NCBI GenBank assembly: GCA_963402885.1
Contig: OY727095.1
Span: 17,055,001 to 17,119,000, forward strand
Length of the DNA: 64,000 bases
Direction of reading: 5' to 3'
Source: Antedon bifida
Taxonomy: Eukaryota > Echinodermata > Crinoidea > Comatulida > Antedonidae
Of this stretch, positions 27,401-42,400 are shown in pieces. Position 1 is the first letter of the stretch. Each line of letters opens with the position of its first letter. The notes beneath the pieces are model-generated. The model worked only from the letters and a program-made list of their open reading frames with translations. It was not told the DNA's origin and did not search any database. The position numbers and the translations under genes are program-made.

Positions 27401-30400
27401 ACCATTTTCATAATATAATGTATAATACACTACAGATTTATTTTAAGACCCTATACCACTTTCCTTCCCGCTACCCTGACCACTTACCAATAAATACACT
27501 GTTGTAATTTAACGGAATGCTTGAAACTGCTAAAGTGATTTAACCATTAGATGCTCTTTTTAGATACTAACTTGGATTTGAGATTGAAATTCAAAGTTTG
27601 AATTAATTTAGAAGAGAACACACTATAACATTTTTATGCAATTTGTTTATTCCATCCTGCCATCTACATAATGTTGGTTGTCATGGTGATGCAATCAACT
27701 ATATTGAAAAATTAAATAAACCATTAACAATAATGTTCACATGTCTGTCTCGCCACCAACAGTTGGGGGTGATTTAAGTGGTGATAATTATTATTTACAC
27801 ATTTCAGGAATTCAAACTCAAATGTACTAAGGGCCTGTTTCTGCTGAGCAGAAATAATCGATTATTAACCGTTTATTTTTTTAATCGATTATTTTTGGGC
27901 AGCAGAAACGGCGCAAAATAAAATAACCGATTAAAAATAACCGATTAAAAACACTCAATCCATTGCGTGTTTTAATCGATTATTTCTTGTTTTAACCGAT
28001 TATTGCGGAGCAGTTTTGAGCTGCAACACAAATAGCGATTATTGACCCCCACTTTGACCTCTAGAGTATGGCAAACTCCAAGTCACAAAGCATGCTGTTT
28101 ATTTGCGCGATATCGACGATGATCAGCAAAACAACGATCGCGATGTAGACCGAATAACAATCAAATGTTAAACATTTGATTTTTATTATTTTGTGGGGGA
28201 GAATTATACCGAGAGACACCAGGATTCTGTGTTACAAGTACACCGTTACGTCCCACCAGTCCAGGGTAACGATGTTTTACATGTCCTTTTTTAGGCCTGT
28301 TGTCTGTTTCGGTATATAGGCCTATAGCCTATAGGCCGAAGGTAGAACCAACAAACGGCGAAACGAACTTTTCTCGCCAACGTGTCTTTATTAATATAAC
28401 ATCATTATTCTGTTGTATGTGGTACGGTAGTAGGCCTAGATGTTTATTTTACAAATAATATAGCTTTACGTAAGAGTAATTTTTAATCCTACATGTGAGA
28501 GTTTTAGGCAGCGATAGGATGTAAACAAACCAACTCTCATCGGCCTTTCATAACTTGAATGCGCTGTGGGGGAATGATGACGTGATTTTAAAAATCGATT
28601 ACCTGAATAACCGATTAAAGTCGTAGCAATTTTCAATTGCAACGCGATTATTTTTGTGGTTTGCGGTGACTGGAAAAAATCGATTATTTTGATTTTTTCA
28701 GCAGAAACAGACCCTAAGAATCGATATCATTGACCAAAGTGTTTTAATCACCGAGATAGCCGTGATTTACGAAATTTATCATGTTCCACGTATAAGTGAA
28801 TTAATTAAACGCAATCAGTTGATACGGTTGGCTGGCTGCCGAGACTAAACACTGTAATTTGGTGGCTCTGCATAGTATTTGTAGATCCAACCATTTCGTT
28901 ACACAACATAGGAGGTTGCATAGTTGATACGTGACAAACTCATGAAATATGGCTGTCAAATTACTGTTATTTTTTGCTTCAAGTTCAGGAAATAGGTATA
29001 GCCTATCGTGTGCAGCTCATCAAGAAACATCAGTCAAATGTGAGCATACAGTATACCATTCAGCATTTTCGAGGTAGATACGTAAAATTATGCAACTAAT
29101 TTAGTAGCATTAATATATAGATGTATGTTTTAGATTCGTGTAATTGTACAAATAATGGCATTTGGTGAATAATGAAATATTATATTCAACTTGGCTTTGA
29201 ATAATAACCTTTCATCAATCATCTCATTGTTTCTACCATTACACTTATAAACATCCATTATTTATGTACTATTGCACACCATGTGACCCACAATTATTCA
29301 ATCAAATAGCAGGAATTTATTGAGGTGTTATATAATCCAATTTATTAGTACATTATTCAAATACAGTTTAAAAACAAATTATAGTAATTACCTTTTTATC
29401 TGATGGCTTACAAAATCTTGTTAGAAGTTGATATTCATCATTTGCTAGCATCTTTCCAAAAACTCCTAACAACATATTTTTCTTACCAAACAAATTTCTT
29501 AGATGACCCATTAGTGCATACCGACAGAAATGTTTTAAAGTTACATAACATCGACCGTTGTTTAAAGTAAAATGTACATCGTTTTCCTTATTTTTCAATC
29601 CTATTTGTTTCCATTCATCTTGAATGCGATCTTTGACAAGTAGAGTGAATTCCCAATTCTCTTCATTTACAGCATCGTGTGGAAATGACAATGAAATGGG
29701 CTTGTTGAATGTGGTGCCTTTTGGTCCACATTTAACAATAGGTGATATGATGGTTTCATGCGGATGAAGTACAGGCATGCCTGTTTCCTCAAAACAATGT
29801 TCTAGTGATATTTTAACTTTCTTCCCTTCAATTACTCCAGGTTGTATCTCCAACTTTATGTCTTCATCCTTAAGATGAAGCGTTCCACCAGTAGAGCCCA
29901 CAATTACCTCCATAATTTGATCTGCAGAATAGAAATCTACTGTGTAAATATTACTTTAATGGTATTTGATTAATAGCCATTGCCACAATTGTCTTCATTA
30001 CACAATGCAAATTCTTTCAACCTGTTGTATCATACACATGTATTTATTTATACCATGCAGAAATTATTTATATATTATAGTTATATTTATAGCAAAGTTA
30101 CATAACAAAAAAAGCTTTTCATTGTTTTTTTTTTATTGTGGCCAGTTTCTGTTGTGGATCAACACTACCCTAGCTTATTCATAATTATATGAACAGTATA
30201 TACAATACTCATTTTATTGTAGATATTTGCACTGTGTTTTTAAATTATGTTTAGACTTTTTACTTTCTAGATATGATGAACGTAAAATATTAATTTCATA
30301 AGATTGATAAATTGATTACATAGAACGTATGACTCTCCACATGACTGAACTACTTTACAATGTATTTATATGCAATTATATTTATTAACAAACTAGTTTT

Positions 30401-33400
30401 ATGTTATAATATTTTGGAAATAAATTGAAATTGAAACAATCTTTATTCCTATTATTTCATTGCATTTTCTAAATCTGCAATCATATATATGCATATAACA
30501 CACTGTAACTCACCATTCTGTTTTTGAACAGGACTTGGTAAATCTGAAAAATTACCAAAAACAAAACAATTACATATAATTTTATATAAAAAGTCACGTC
30601 AACTTGGCAACACTTTTATATATTCATGACACAGATCATTGGGGAGGGGGACGACAAGGGGGATTTTATCCTATTAAAGCAGGGGCGCATCTAGCTCTAA
30701 ATTTGAGAGGGGTTAAGTAATTGTGGGAGGGGGACCAGTACACAAAAACAAGAATATCCCACTCATATTTGAACTGTATACATAATTGAAAATTAGAAAA
30801 CATCTATTAACATATACACATAAAATTCAGTATAACAATCACACCCTGCAAACCGAAGATGAAGCATCACTGCTATGGCAAGCAATTTTATCAGTTACCT
30901 CCAAGTTAAACTTAAGACAAATACATTGCATTGAAGTACAATTGTATTTAACTAAGTATAATACATTTGACTTAAGTGCAATACATTTGACTTAAGTGCA
31001 GTACATTTTATTTCCACTAAAGTTGAATTGTATTTAACACTACTTGTAAAACTCAACTGCAATTGCGCATAATTGGACTTAAGTGTTATATGATTGGTTT
31101 TAGCCTATAAAAGTTTGTCAACTTTCACTTTCAGGTATGGTTCCCTTTTTAGTTAGTCCTAGTAACAGTACCACCAAGGCAAGGCTAAATATTTATTTAT
31201 ATTAAATAGCCTATGTAAATACGTGAATGTGATTGGTTGAAACTGCATCACATGACTACCGCTGCGAGGATCGTAAATCGTATATATTCTCGAGTACGAT
31301 GATATTGACTGAGTAATTTTCGCGTAATTATGGTGTCCCTGTCATTGAACATATAAATTCCAGCAAATTCTTGAGTACGATGATATTGACTGTGTAATTT
31401 TCGTGTGGCAACACTCGCGTTTGGAGATAATTAAACAAAAGTCATCTACTGAGACTTGAACTCGCGATGATTTGTCCATCATCACAATACAATGGTGTGC
31501 TGAACATCCGGTGATTCAGCTCCTCGAAGAAGACGAATTATTATTTATTCGGCCTACCTCATAATAATATTATTATCATTAATGTAGGCTTATTGATGGA
31601 AATTCTTCTGTTAATTTAAACAACATAGGCCTAAGTGAATATTTTATATTATCGTATATTCTTTTAAATGTCATTGACAAGCCACCCATTTACATACAAC
31701 GATTTTACATGAAGATGAGGTAAAAACAATAAAAATCGTTAAAATCTTTAATTATTGAACCGAGTTCAACTTCAACTGACCAATCAAATAGTTCAAAAAT
31801 CACGTCATCACAGTTTGTGAATATGTACGCGCTGACAATTCTTGAATTTTTAAAAACACAACAATGTTTTTCACCTTTTTTGTACACTTTTCTGATATTT
31901 CAAAATAACAAAGAATATTGAGAGAAACTCAATAGTCCTTTTCAGAACTTTTATACATGGTGTACCGCAAACTTTATATCAACATATATTTAGATAATTA
32001 TATGACAAGAATCGACCAACCAAAACGCTTTAGATGCTATCTCTGGGCGTCTAGAAAAAAAAAATTGTTTGTCCCATATCGACAATCTAAAAAAAAAAAT
32101 CTACATTTTACATTTATATGCAATTAATAAGGTTCAAATAAAAATGACTAGATCCGCCCCTGGTATAAGATAATACAATTGTAGGAGCGAAGGTAAAATA
32201 CATTATGCATGATGTTTAATTTTACATACAGAGAAATAGTATTCTTAAGCAGGCTTTAAAATGTGTGAAGGAAATTCATCCATTGTGGAAACAAAAACTG
32301 GGATTTAACAAGAAAATTAGATTTTTATATTCAATATTTATCTCCTCCTATCATAAATTGTTTGCCTTAAATGCGACTACCAATTGTAAATAGCATTATA
32401 TATAAAATAGATAACATTTAAAAAAAAAAATCTACATTTACATTTATGTGCAATTAATAAAGTTCAAATATTCCTTAACAATGCATGTTTTGCACGATTG
32501 CATGTCCCCCGTCCGATTATTGTAACTAGTTTAAAGTAAAGCCTCCTATCAAAAGACCCTTGAGGTTTATTGAAGGTCCCTTTCATCTTAAAATCATCAT
32601 CATCATTAAAATCTCTTTATTTTTGTTATGTGTACTGTTTTGATGTATTGAATAAAGAGATTGATTTGATTTGAAAAATGATTTATTTAATATTTTTATT
32701 TTAAAGGAATTTTAAAGTTTGCATTTTTGTGTTATTTTTATCGTATTAATGGCAAAATAATTTTTCTAATTTATTTGCAATTTTCAAATCATAAAAAATT
32801 AGGTTTTTACATCTTGCAACATATCACAACTTCCATGTATACTACTATCCCACTGAATTATTTAATCTGTAATAAACCTGTGAATGATATATCATAAATG
32901 TTAATTTTTTTTATCTGGACATTCTTCTTCACTTGGGACGAGAAGTCAAATTTTTATCGTTTGCAATGAAACTAGTTGATCCTAAAATTTCAATAATTAA
33001 AACTTCACTTACCTTCTAAGAAGTTTAAAATTTTAGTTTTTCTTTGCTCCTCTATCCACCTGTTATTTTTTAAAAGAGAGACAGGTGTATTTCCATTCTA
33101 TTAAAAAAATGGGTTTAGTTATTAGTAGTTTTGAGAAATTATTGATATACAATATAACACACTTTAATTACGCATCACATACATACAGTATTATGTCATG
33201 GCTCAAACATTTACCATCTAGAGATTGGATGAAAGAGCATCACATGATAACACGTAGATTTACTATTTTTTAACATTGGTTGTAAATTAGAACATGAATA
33301 GAAATTACTATTTGCCAATAAATGACATCAATTTGTACAGTGTGCCACCTATAACTCCTGTATCCAAACCAAAACTTGAGTACTGCCGTTTATAGTCTAC

Positions 33401-36400
33401 CACCTTCAACATTGAAAGATGGAAGAGAGAGAGAGATAAATTGAATAAAAGTTTACTTTGGAACAGTAGGTAGATGTGGTAAAATGTTTGAGCCATGATA
33501 ATATAAAACAACAAATAGTTTTACTATAAACTTTCAAAGCAAATAATATTTGAATACTATCCAGATACAAATGAAATATCCCTGTATAATCCCTGTACAT
33601 TACCTTCTTTTGCAATGTTGCTGGTGTATAATACTGACAACAAACATTATGTGAAATTGGGTTTTTTTTGTCAACCCAAACCATAGCAAGAATTACTGCT
33701 AAATAATGTGGTCAATAATCATAATTGTTGAGTAATAGAGATCAATGAAAATATCCATGGTAAAATTCATCAATTGTTAGTGCCTACTAATTTGCGCAAT
33801 CTTTTTATTGATTTATGTCACGATAAATGGGCTCATCAAGGAGTTCAACGGACTATATAACTTCGCAAGCGTCGGCCAGGTATGAACAGTGATGTACGTA
33901 CGCATATTTTTAAGTGTTTAAGTTAAGTTAAGTCTAGTAAAGTTCCTACACCAACGGTCAAACCCCCTCTTCGTCATCTTCAGCCTTTCGTCTTGAAGAG
34001 ATTCTTGCTATAGATTTCTTAAAGATGGATCGTGGAAAGGGAGGCTATATGAGGACATTCTTGTTATGACGGATGTGCTTAGTAAGTTTTCACTAGCGGT
34101 CCCATGTAAAGATCAGATGCAGTGGCTCGTGTATTGAGAGATAATTGGTTTTCCCATTATGGTGTGCCAGCACGGTTACATTCAGATCAAGGTAGATCCT
34201 TTGAAGGTAAAATTATTCAAGGTATATGTAGTCTTTATGGCATGACAAAATCACACAGTACGGCGTATTGGCCTGCAGGTAATGGGCAGTGCGAATGTTT
34301 CAACAAGACCTTATCCAGTTTATTGCGTTCTTTAAGCCTGAGAGAGTGACGCAAATGGCCCAAATTACTTCAGCATATTGTGTTTATGTATAATTCCACC
34401 CCTCATATTGTACAGGTGTAACACCATATCTCCTTATGTTTGGTCGTGAACCATTAATTCCATTAGATCATTTTATTGGAGGTGCGGAACAAGATTGGTC
34501 TGAGGATTATTTGAGTAAAGAAGCTGATCTCATGAAGAGGGCATATGAAGTGGTTTCACATAGAATCAAATCAGCAGCAGCTAAAGAAGAGCATCGTTAT
34601 AAGTCTTGTTCTCCGACGGAACAATTAGAAATTGGTAATCTGGTTTTACTTCGCCGAAGACCTTTTAATACTAGACATAAATTTGCTAATAAGTTCGAGG
34701 AGCACTCATATATTGTTGAGACTATTAACAAAGACGTTTTTGGTATCCGCTCTGCAGTTGGGGGTCCCTTGAATTATGTTAACCGCAGACGATTGCGATC
34801 AGACCCTAGGAGTGTGGTGGAAGAACCGGTACATCTTGATTGGAATGAGTGGTTGCCGTATGATGGTCTAGAAGCGGATGTAAACTGTAAAGATAAAGTT
34901 GTGAGTCTGAATCTGACGATGATGTTGAAAGTTTTAAGATTGTTGTAGATGTGAATTGTGATCAACCAAATAGATGTTGAGCGTGATGATTTGAGCGTAA
35001 TTCCAAGGCGATCATCTCGTTCTACAAAAGGTGTTCACAAAAATCGATATCGTTTACCCATGTCCACACTTCAAAAATTTGTATTTGTTTCGCTCCTTTT
35101 GGGTCAAAAGGACATTCAAGCGGGAAAAATTGTAATGGATCGGAAAGCTTCCGAAGTTTCTTATATCTATATTATTGGTGGCGCAATATATCGCATTGCA
35201 TTGCTATTGTTCACTACTGGTATTCGCGGGCGTATTTGCATATCAGGTGAAGCATTATATTGAATAGGCTGTGTGAGCGTTGGTTCTGCAGAAGTTGGTT
35301 TAGTTGTGGTCTGAGTAAGACATGTTATATACTGTATTTCTTTAAATTGTGGATTCTCGCCAATACTGTGAGTAGATATTTTCTATACAACCATAATGTA
35401 TTTCAGTATTACTATAAATGCATAACCGAGTTAAGTTGTTATCGTTCATTATTTGTAACAACAATGAATTCACTGTTCACAATAATTTCTCTTTGATATA
35501 CAGCTTTGTCTTATTAGATAGCATACCAACCATGTTGAAATTAATTGGATAACATACCATGTTGAAGTTAGTTGGATAACTTACCAGGTTGACGTGATTA
35601 GTAGTATGAAATAGGTGTATTGGATCCAGGTATAAGTTTGTTAAATGTTATATACAGTAATACCAATTGATAATTAGTGAAGTGACCATATTATAGTAAG
35701 CTTGTGATTGTTTTTATTGTTCAATTATATTACTATGAAACACTGATACATAATAATTATCACGTTGTTTTATACAGGGTTTTTTTCTGTTAAGAAAATA
35801 AACGATAATGAGTAAACACAGCCTCACCTAGCATTGGTTTGTTGCATGGGATACATGGCTTCACAAACCAACCCTTAATGGTCTAAATCTAGCAAATCAA
35901 TATTAAGGATTCCCAACCACAACATTTACAGTAAATATGAGCAATTTATATTTGTTTTACGGTCAAAAATATGTAAACAAATTTATACTGATTCACCTGA
36001 ATATATAAAAAAGTAGATTTTTTTGTTCATTAAGAAAATTAAAGATTTATGTTATGTGATAGGTAACTGTACACTTTAAATCAATTATCATAAATCATAT
36101 AAACTATTTATATTAGTTACTATTTTTATTTGGTTTGTTTTAATCAAATTTGATTTTTGTTAATGTGCTTACTTTTTTCTCTCATTAAATGGTTTACTTC
36201 ATCAGATCTATATAATGTTAGCTTATTACACTAGCAAATCCCTGTACATTTACCTCATTTTGCAATGCTACTGGTGCCCCATGCTGAATGAGACACGTCA
36301 CTATTTCTAAGGTAGGTGCAGTATGTACACTCTTCATATATGAATGTAATAGAGTGTCACCATCCTGGAAAGGAATCATAATCATGATGTTTATAAATAC

Positions 36401-39400
36401 TGACAACAGACATTATGTAAAATTGGGGTTTTTTGTTAATACAAACAACAACAATTACTGCTAAATAATGTGATAAAATCCTAATTATCATTATTGATAA
36501 ATGAAAACAAAATATAATATATTACCATGGATCAGATTTAGTGATTGTTAGCCTATTACTGTAATCATCAAAATCTAATTACTGTACAATATCAATCACA
36601 AAATTTGAACGTTATAAAATACATATTTCATAAAATTGTACAGACAAATGTTCAGATATTAAAAATATGAGGCCAATAAGCAGTTTAATGAATTTATATA
36701 TAAATTTACGTAGTGGGAAATTTCAGTAAATTAAGTGCAACTTTTTACGCCAATGGTAGAGAAAGTTGGTACATACTTTCGGTACTAATTTTTAACACCT
36801 AATGAAAACCAGTGTACTATATTGACGATCAAAACAAATTTATCATTTGCCTCGATGAAGATCATATCATGAAGCCTTATACCATCCCATCATCAAATGT
36901 ACCAAGACAGGAATTTGGTGAACAATACCATGCAATAAACAAAATTAAGGTAATTCTCAGGATGACAATTATATTTGACTACATAAATTCCATCATATCT
37001 GTATTTATTTGCCTTGTGTACAGTGCAATTTTCAGTTATTTACCAAAGTTCATGTATTCGAGAAGCATCTGTGAGCACTTACTAGTACTGTATATTATAT
37101 TTTAACGAGAAATCATTTTTCCAAAAAAGTCATAAGATAAGAGACGGAACTTTTCTTAAAAGCATTCAGTTTGAAAAGAATAATTTCATATTACCTTTCT
37201 TTTTTAAATTGCATTACTCAAACAATTTAGATTTTGAAAACTAACAAAACATTGTTTACATTTCTCTTCCTTTTGTGGCAAAATGTTTGCACAAAAAGAT
37301 CCTAGGTTGGAAAAGGATTTCTTTAAGGCCATGTTCATAATTAGCTGGATAGACTAACAGAAGCATTTTTTGTAAGGTAAGGGAGGGAGCAGGTTTTTAA
37401 TTAATAACTATTTTTTATTAAAATCAGATTCTATTAATTTTTTTAACATAAACATGTTTTACTTGTTTAGTAGTTGTCGCATTTTATTTCATATTTAAAA
37501 TTAAGTAGACCATTGTCAATAATTGTTAATTATTAACTGAATATATAAAAAAAATAGATTTTTTTGTTCATTAAGAAAATTAAAGATTTATGTTATATGA
37601 TAGGTAACTGTACACTTTAAATCAGTTATCATAAATCATAGATAACTATTTAGTTATTTTTTTATTTGGTTTGTTTTAATCAAATTAGATTTTTGTTAAT
37701 GTGCCTACTTTTTTCTCTCATTAAATGGTTTACTTCATCAGATCTATATAATGTTAGCTTATTACACTAGCAAAACCCTGTACATTTACCTCATTTTGCA
37801 ATGCTACTGGTGCCCCATGCTGAATGAGACACGTCACTATTTCTAAGGTATGTGTACGTACACTCCCCAGATATGAATGTAATGGAGTGTCACCATTCTG
37901 GAAAGGAATCATAATAAAGATTATAAATACTGACAACATACATTATGTGAAATTGGTTTTTTTTTGTCAATACAAACAACAATTACTGCTAAATAATGTG
38001 ATAAAATCCTAATTATCATTATTGATAAATGAAAACAAAATATAATATATTACCATGGATCAGATCTAGTGATTGTTAGCCTATTACTTAATGTAAGTAA
38101 TCATCAAAATCTAATTACTGTACAATATCAATCACAAAATTTGAACGTTATAAAATACATATTTCATAAAATTGTACAAACAAATGTTCAGATATTAAAA
38201 ATATGAGGCCAATAAGCAGTTTAATGAATTTCTGTAAATTAAGTTCAACTTCGAGAATTTTTACCCAATGGTAGAGAAAGTTGGTACATACTTTCAGTAC
38301 TAATTTTTAACACCTAATGAAAACCAGTGTACTATATTGACGATCAAAACAAATTTATCATTTGCCTCGATGAAGATCATATCATATCATGAAGCCTTAT
38401 ACCATCCCATCATCAAATGTACCAAGACAGGAATTTGGTGAACAATACCATGCAATAAACAAAATTAAGGTAATTCTCAGGATGACAATTATATTTGACT
38501 ACATAAAATCCATCATATCTGTATTTATTTGCCTTGTGTACAGTGCAATTTTCAGTTATTTACCAAAGTTCATGTATTTGAGAAGCATCTGTGAGCACTT
38601 ACTAGTATATTATATTTTAACGAGAAATCATTTTTCCAAAAAAGTCTTTATGGCATGACAAAATCACACAGTACGGCGTATTGGCCTGCAGGTAATGGGC
38701 AGTGCGAATGTTTCAACAAGACCTTATCCAGTTTATTGCGTTCTTTAAGCCCCTCATATTGTACAGGTGTAACACCATATCTCCTTATGTTTGGTCGTGA
38801 ACCATTAATTCCATTAGATCATTTTATTGGAGGTGCGGAACAAGATTGGTCTGAGGATTATTTGAGTAAAGAAGCTGATCTCATGAAGAGGGCATATGAA
38901 GTGGTTTCACATAGAATCAAATCAGCAGCAGCTAAAGAAGAGCATCGTTATAAGTCTTGTTCTCCGACGGAACAATTAGAAATTGGTAATCTGGTTTTAC
39001 TTCGCCGAAGACCTTTTAATACTAGACATAAATTTGCTAATAAGTTCGAGGAGCACTCATATATTGTTGAGACTATTAACAAAGGCAGACGTTTTTGGTA
39101 TCCGCTCTGCAGTTGGGGGTCCCTTGAATTATGTTAACCGCAGACGATTGCGATCAGACCCTAGGAGTGTGGTGGAAGAACCGGTACATCTTGATTGGAA
39201 TGAGTGGTTGCCGTATGATGGTCTAGAAGCGGATGTAAACTGTAAAGATAAAGTTGTGAGTCTGAATCTGACGATGATGTTGAAAGTTTTAAGATTGTTG
39301 TAGATGTGAATTGTGATCAACCAAATAGATGTTGAGCGTGATGATTTGAGCGTAATTCCAAGGCGATCATCTCGTTCTACAAAAGGTGTTCACAAAAATC

Positions 39401-42400
39401 GATATCGTTTACCCATGTCCACACTTCAAAAATTTGTATTTGTTTCGCTCCTTTTGGGTCAAAAGGACATTCAAGCGGGAAAAATTGTAATGGATCGGAA
39501 AGCTTCCGAAGTTTCTTATATCTATATTATTGGTGGCGCAATATATCGCATTGCATTGCTATTGTTCACTACTGGTATTCGCGGGCGTATTTGCATATCA
39601 GGTGAAGCATTATATTGAATAGGCTGTGTGAGCGTTGGTTCTGCAGAAGTTGGTTTAGTTGTGGTCTGAGTAAGACATGTTATATACTGTATTTCTTTAA
39701 ATTGTGGATTCTCGCCAATACTGTGAGTAGATATTTTCTATACAACCATAATGTATTTCAGTATTACTATAAATGCATAACCGAGTTAAGTTGTTATCGT
39801 TCATTATTTGTAACAACAATGAATTCACTGTTCACAATAATTTCTCTTTGATATACAGCTTTGTCTTATTAGATAGCATACCAACCATGTTGAAATTAAT
39901 TGGATAACATACCATGTTGAAGTTAGTTGGATAACTTACCAGGTTGACGTGATTAGTAGTATGAAATAGGTGTATTGGATCCAGGTATAAGTTTGTTAAA
40001 TGTTATATACAGTAATACCAATTGATAATTAGTGAAGTGACCATATTATAGTAAGCTTGTGATTGTTTTTATTGTTCAATTATATTACTATGAAACACTG
40101 ATACATAATAATTATCACGTTGTTTTATACAGGGTTTTTTTCTGTTAAGAAAATAAACGATAATGAGTAAACACAGCCTCACCTAGCATTGGTTTGTTGC
40201 ATGGGATACATGGCTTCACAAACCAACCCTTAATGGTCTAAATCTAGCAAATCAATATTAAGGATTCCCAACCACAACATTTACAGTAAATATGAGCAAT
40301 TTATATTTGTTTTACGGTCAAAAATATGTAAACAAATTTATACTGATTCACCTGAATATATAAAAAAGTAGATTTTTTTGTTCATTAAGAAAATTAAAGA
40401 TTTATGTTATGTGATAGGTAACTGTACACTTTAAATCAATTATCATAAATCATATAAACTATTTATATTAGTTACTATTTTTATTTGGTTTGTTTTAATC
40501 AAATTTGATTTTTGTTAATGTGCTTACTTTTTTCTCTCATTAAATGGTTTACTTCATCAGATCTATATAATGTTAGCTTATTACACTAGCAAATCCCTGT
40601 ACATTTACCTCATTTTGCAATGCTACTGGTGCCCCATGCTGAATGAGACACGTCACTATTTCTAAGGTAGGTGCAGTATGTACACTCTTCATATATGAAT
40701 GTAATAGAGTGTCACCATCCTGGAAAGGAATCATAATCATGATGTTTATAAATACTGACAACAGACATTATGTAAAATTGGGGTTTTTTGTTAATACAAA
40801 CAACAACAATTACTGCTAAATAATGTGATAAAATCCTAATTATCATTATTGATAAATGAAAACAAAATATAATATATTACCATGGATCAGATTTAGTGAT
40901 TGTTAGCCTATTACTGTAATCATCAAAATCTAATTACTGTACAATATCAATCACAAAATTTGAACGTTATAAAATACATATTTCATAAAATTGTACAGAC
41001 AAATGTTCAGATATTAAAAATATGAGGCCAATAAGCAGTTTAATGAATTTATATATAAATTTACGTAGTGGGAAATTTCAGTAAATTAAGTGCAACTTTT
41101 TACGCCAATGGTAGAGAAAGTTGGTACATACTTTCGGTACTAATTTTTAACACCTAATGAAAACCAGTGTACTATATTGACGATCAAAACAAATTTATCA
41201 TTTGCCTCGATGAAGATCATATCATATCATGAAGCCTTATACCATCCCATCATCAAATGTACCAAGACAGGAATTTGGTGAACAATACCATGCAATAAAC
41301 AAAATTAAGGTAATTCTCAGGATGACAATTATATTTGACTACATAAATTCCATCATATCTGTATTTATTTGCCTTGTGTACAGTGCAATTTTCAGTTATT
41401 TACCAAAGTTCATGTATTCGAGAAGCATCTGTGAGCACTTACTAGTACTGTATATTATATTTTAACGAGAAATCATTTTTCCAAAAAAGTCATAAGATAA
41501 GAGACGGAACTTTTCTTAAAAGCATTCAGTTTGAAAAGAATAATTTCATATTACCTTTCTTTTTTAAATTGCATTACTCAAACAATTTAGATTTTGAAAA
41601 CTAACAAAACATTGTTTACATTTCTCTTCCTTTTGTGGCAAAATGTTTGCACAAAAAGATCCTAGGTTGGAAAAGGATTTCTTTAAGGCCATGTTCATAA
41701 TTAGCTGGATAGACTAACAGAAGCATTTTTTGTAAGGTAAGGGAGGGAGCAGGTTTTTAATTAATAACTATTTTTTATTAAAATCAGATTCTATTAATTT
41801 TTTTAACATAAACATGTTTTACTTGTTTAGTAGTTGTCGCATTTTATTTCATATTTAAAATTAAGTAGACCATTGTCAATAATTGTTAATTATTAACTGA
41901 ATATATAAAAAAAATAGATTTTTTTGTTCATTAAGAAAATTAAAGATTTATGTTATATGATAGGTAACTGTACACTTTAAATCAGTTATCATAAATCATA
42001 GATAACTATTTAGTTATTTTTTTATTTGGTTTGTTTTAATCAAATTAGATTTTTGTTAATGTGCCTACTTTTTTCTCTCATTAAATGGTTTACTTCATCA
42101 GATCTATATAATGTTAGCTTATTACACTAGCAAAACCCTGTACATTTACCTCATTTTGCAATGCTACTGGTGCCCCATGCTGAATGAGACACGTCACTAT
42201 TTCTAAGGTATGTGTACGTACACTCCCCAGATATGAATGTAATGGAGTGTCACCATTCTGGAAAGGAATCATAATAAAGATTATAAATACTGACAACATA
42301 CATTATGTGAAATTGGTTTTTTTTTGTCAATACAAACAACAATTACTGCTAAATAATGTGATAAAATCCTAATTATCATTATTGATAAATGAAAACAAAA

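Larger units (their letters stand above)
34231..38643. repeat. 4.4-kb tandem segmental duplication, unit 1
   Basis: Holds part of the Gypsy fossil plus ankyrin units A and B. Nearly identical to 38644-43006. The junction at 38641-38646 joins ankyrin intron (ccaaaaaagtc) to mid-element sequence (gtctttatggc), sharing GTC. Confidence 0.9.

Noticed and set aside
29368-29913. ZU5 frame as a single-exon gene starting at MEVIVG
   Set aside because: The frame opens earlier at a good acceptor and ends at a good donor; the Met is internal to the exon.
34122-34948. Integrase-like frames as a host gene
   Set aside because: Ty3/Gypsy fossil; broken, and copied with the segmental duplication.
36869-37105. 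Plus-strand gene starting MKPYTIPSSN
   Set aside because: Whole intron block is equally conserved between units and the donor is lost in unit C; kept only as a finding.
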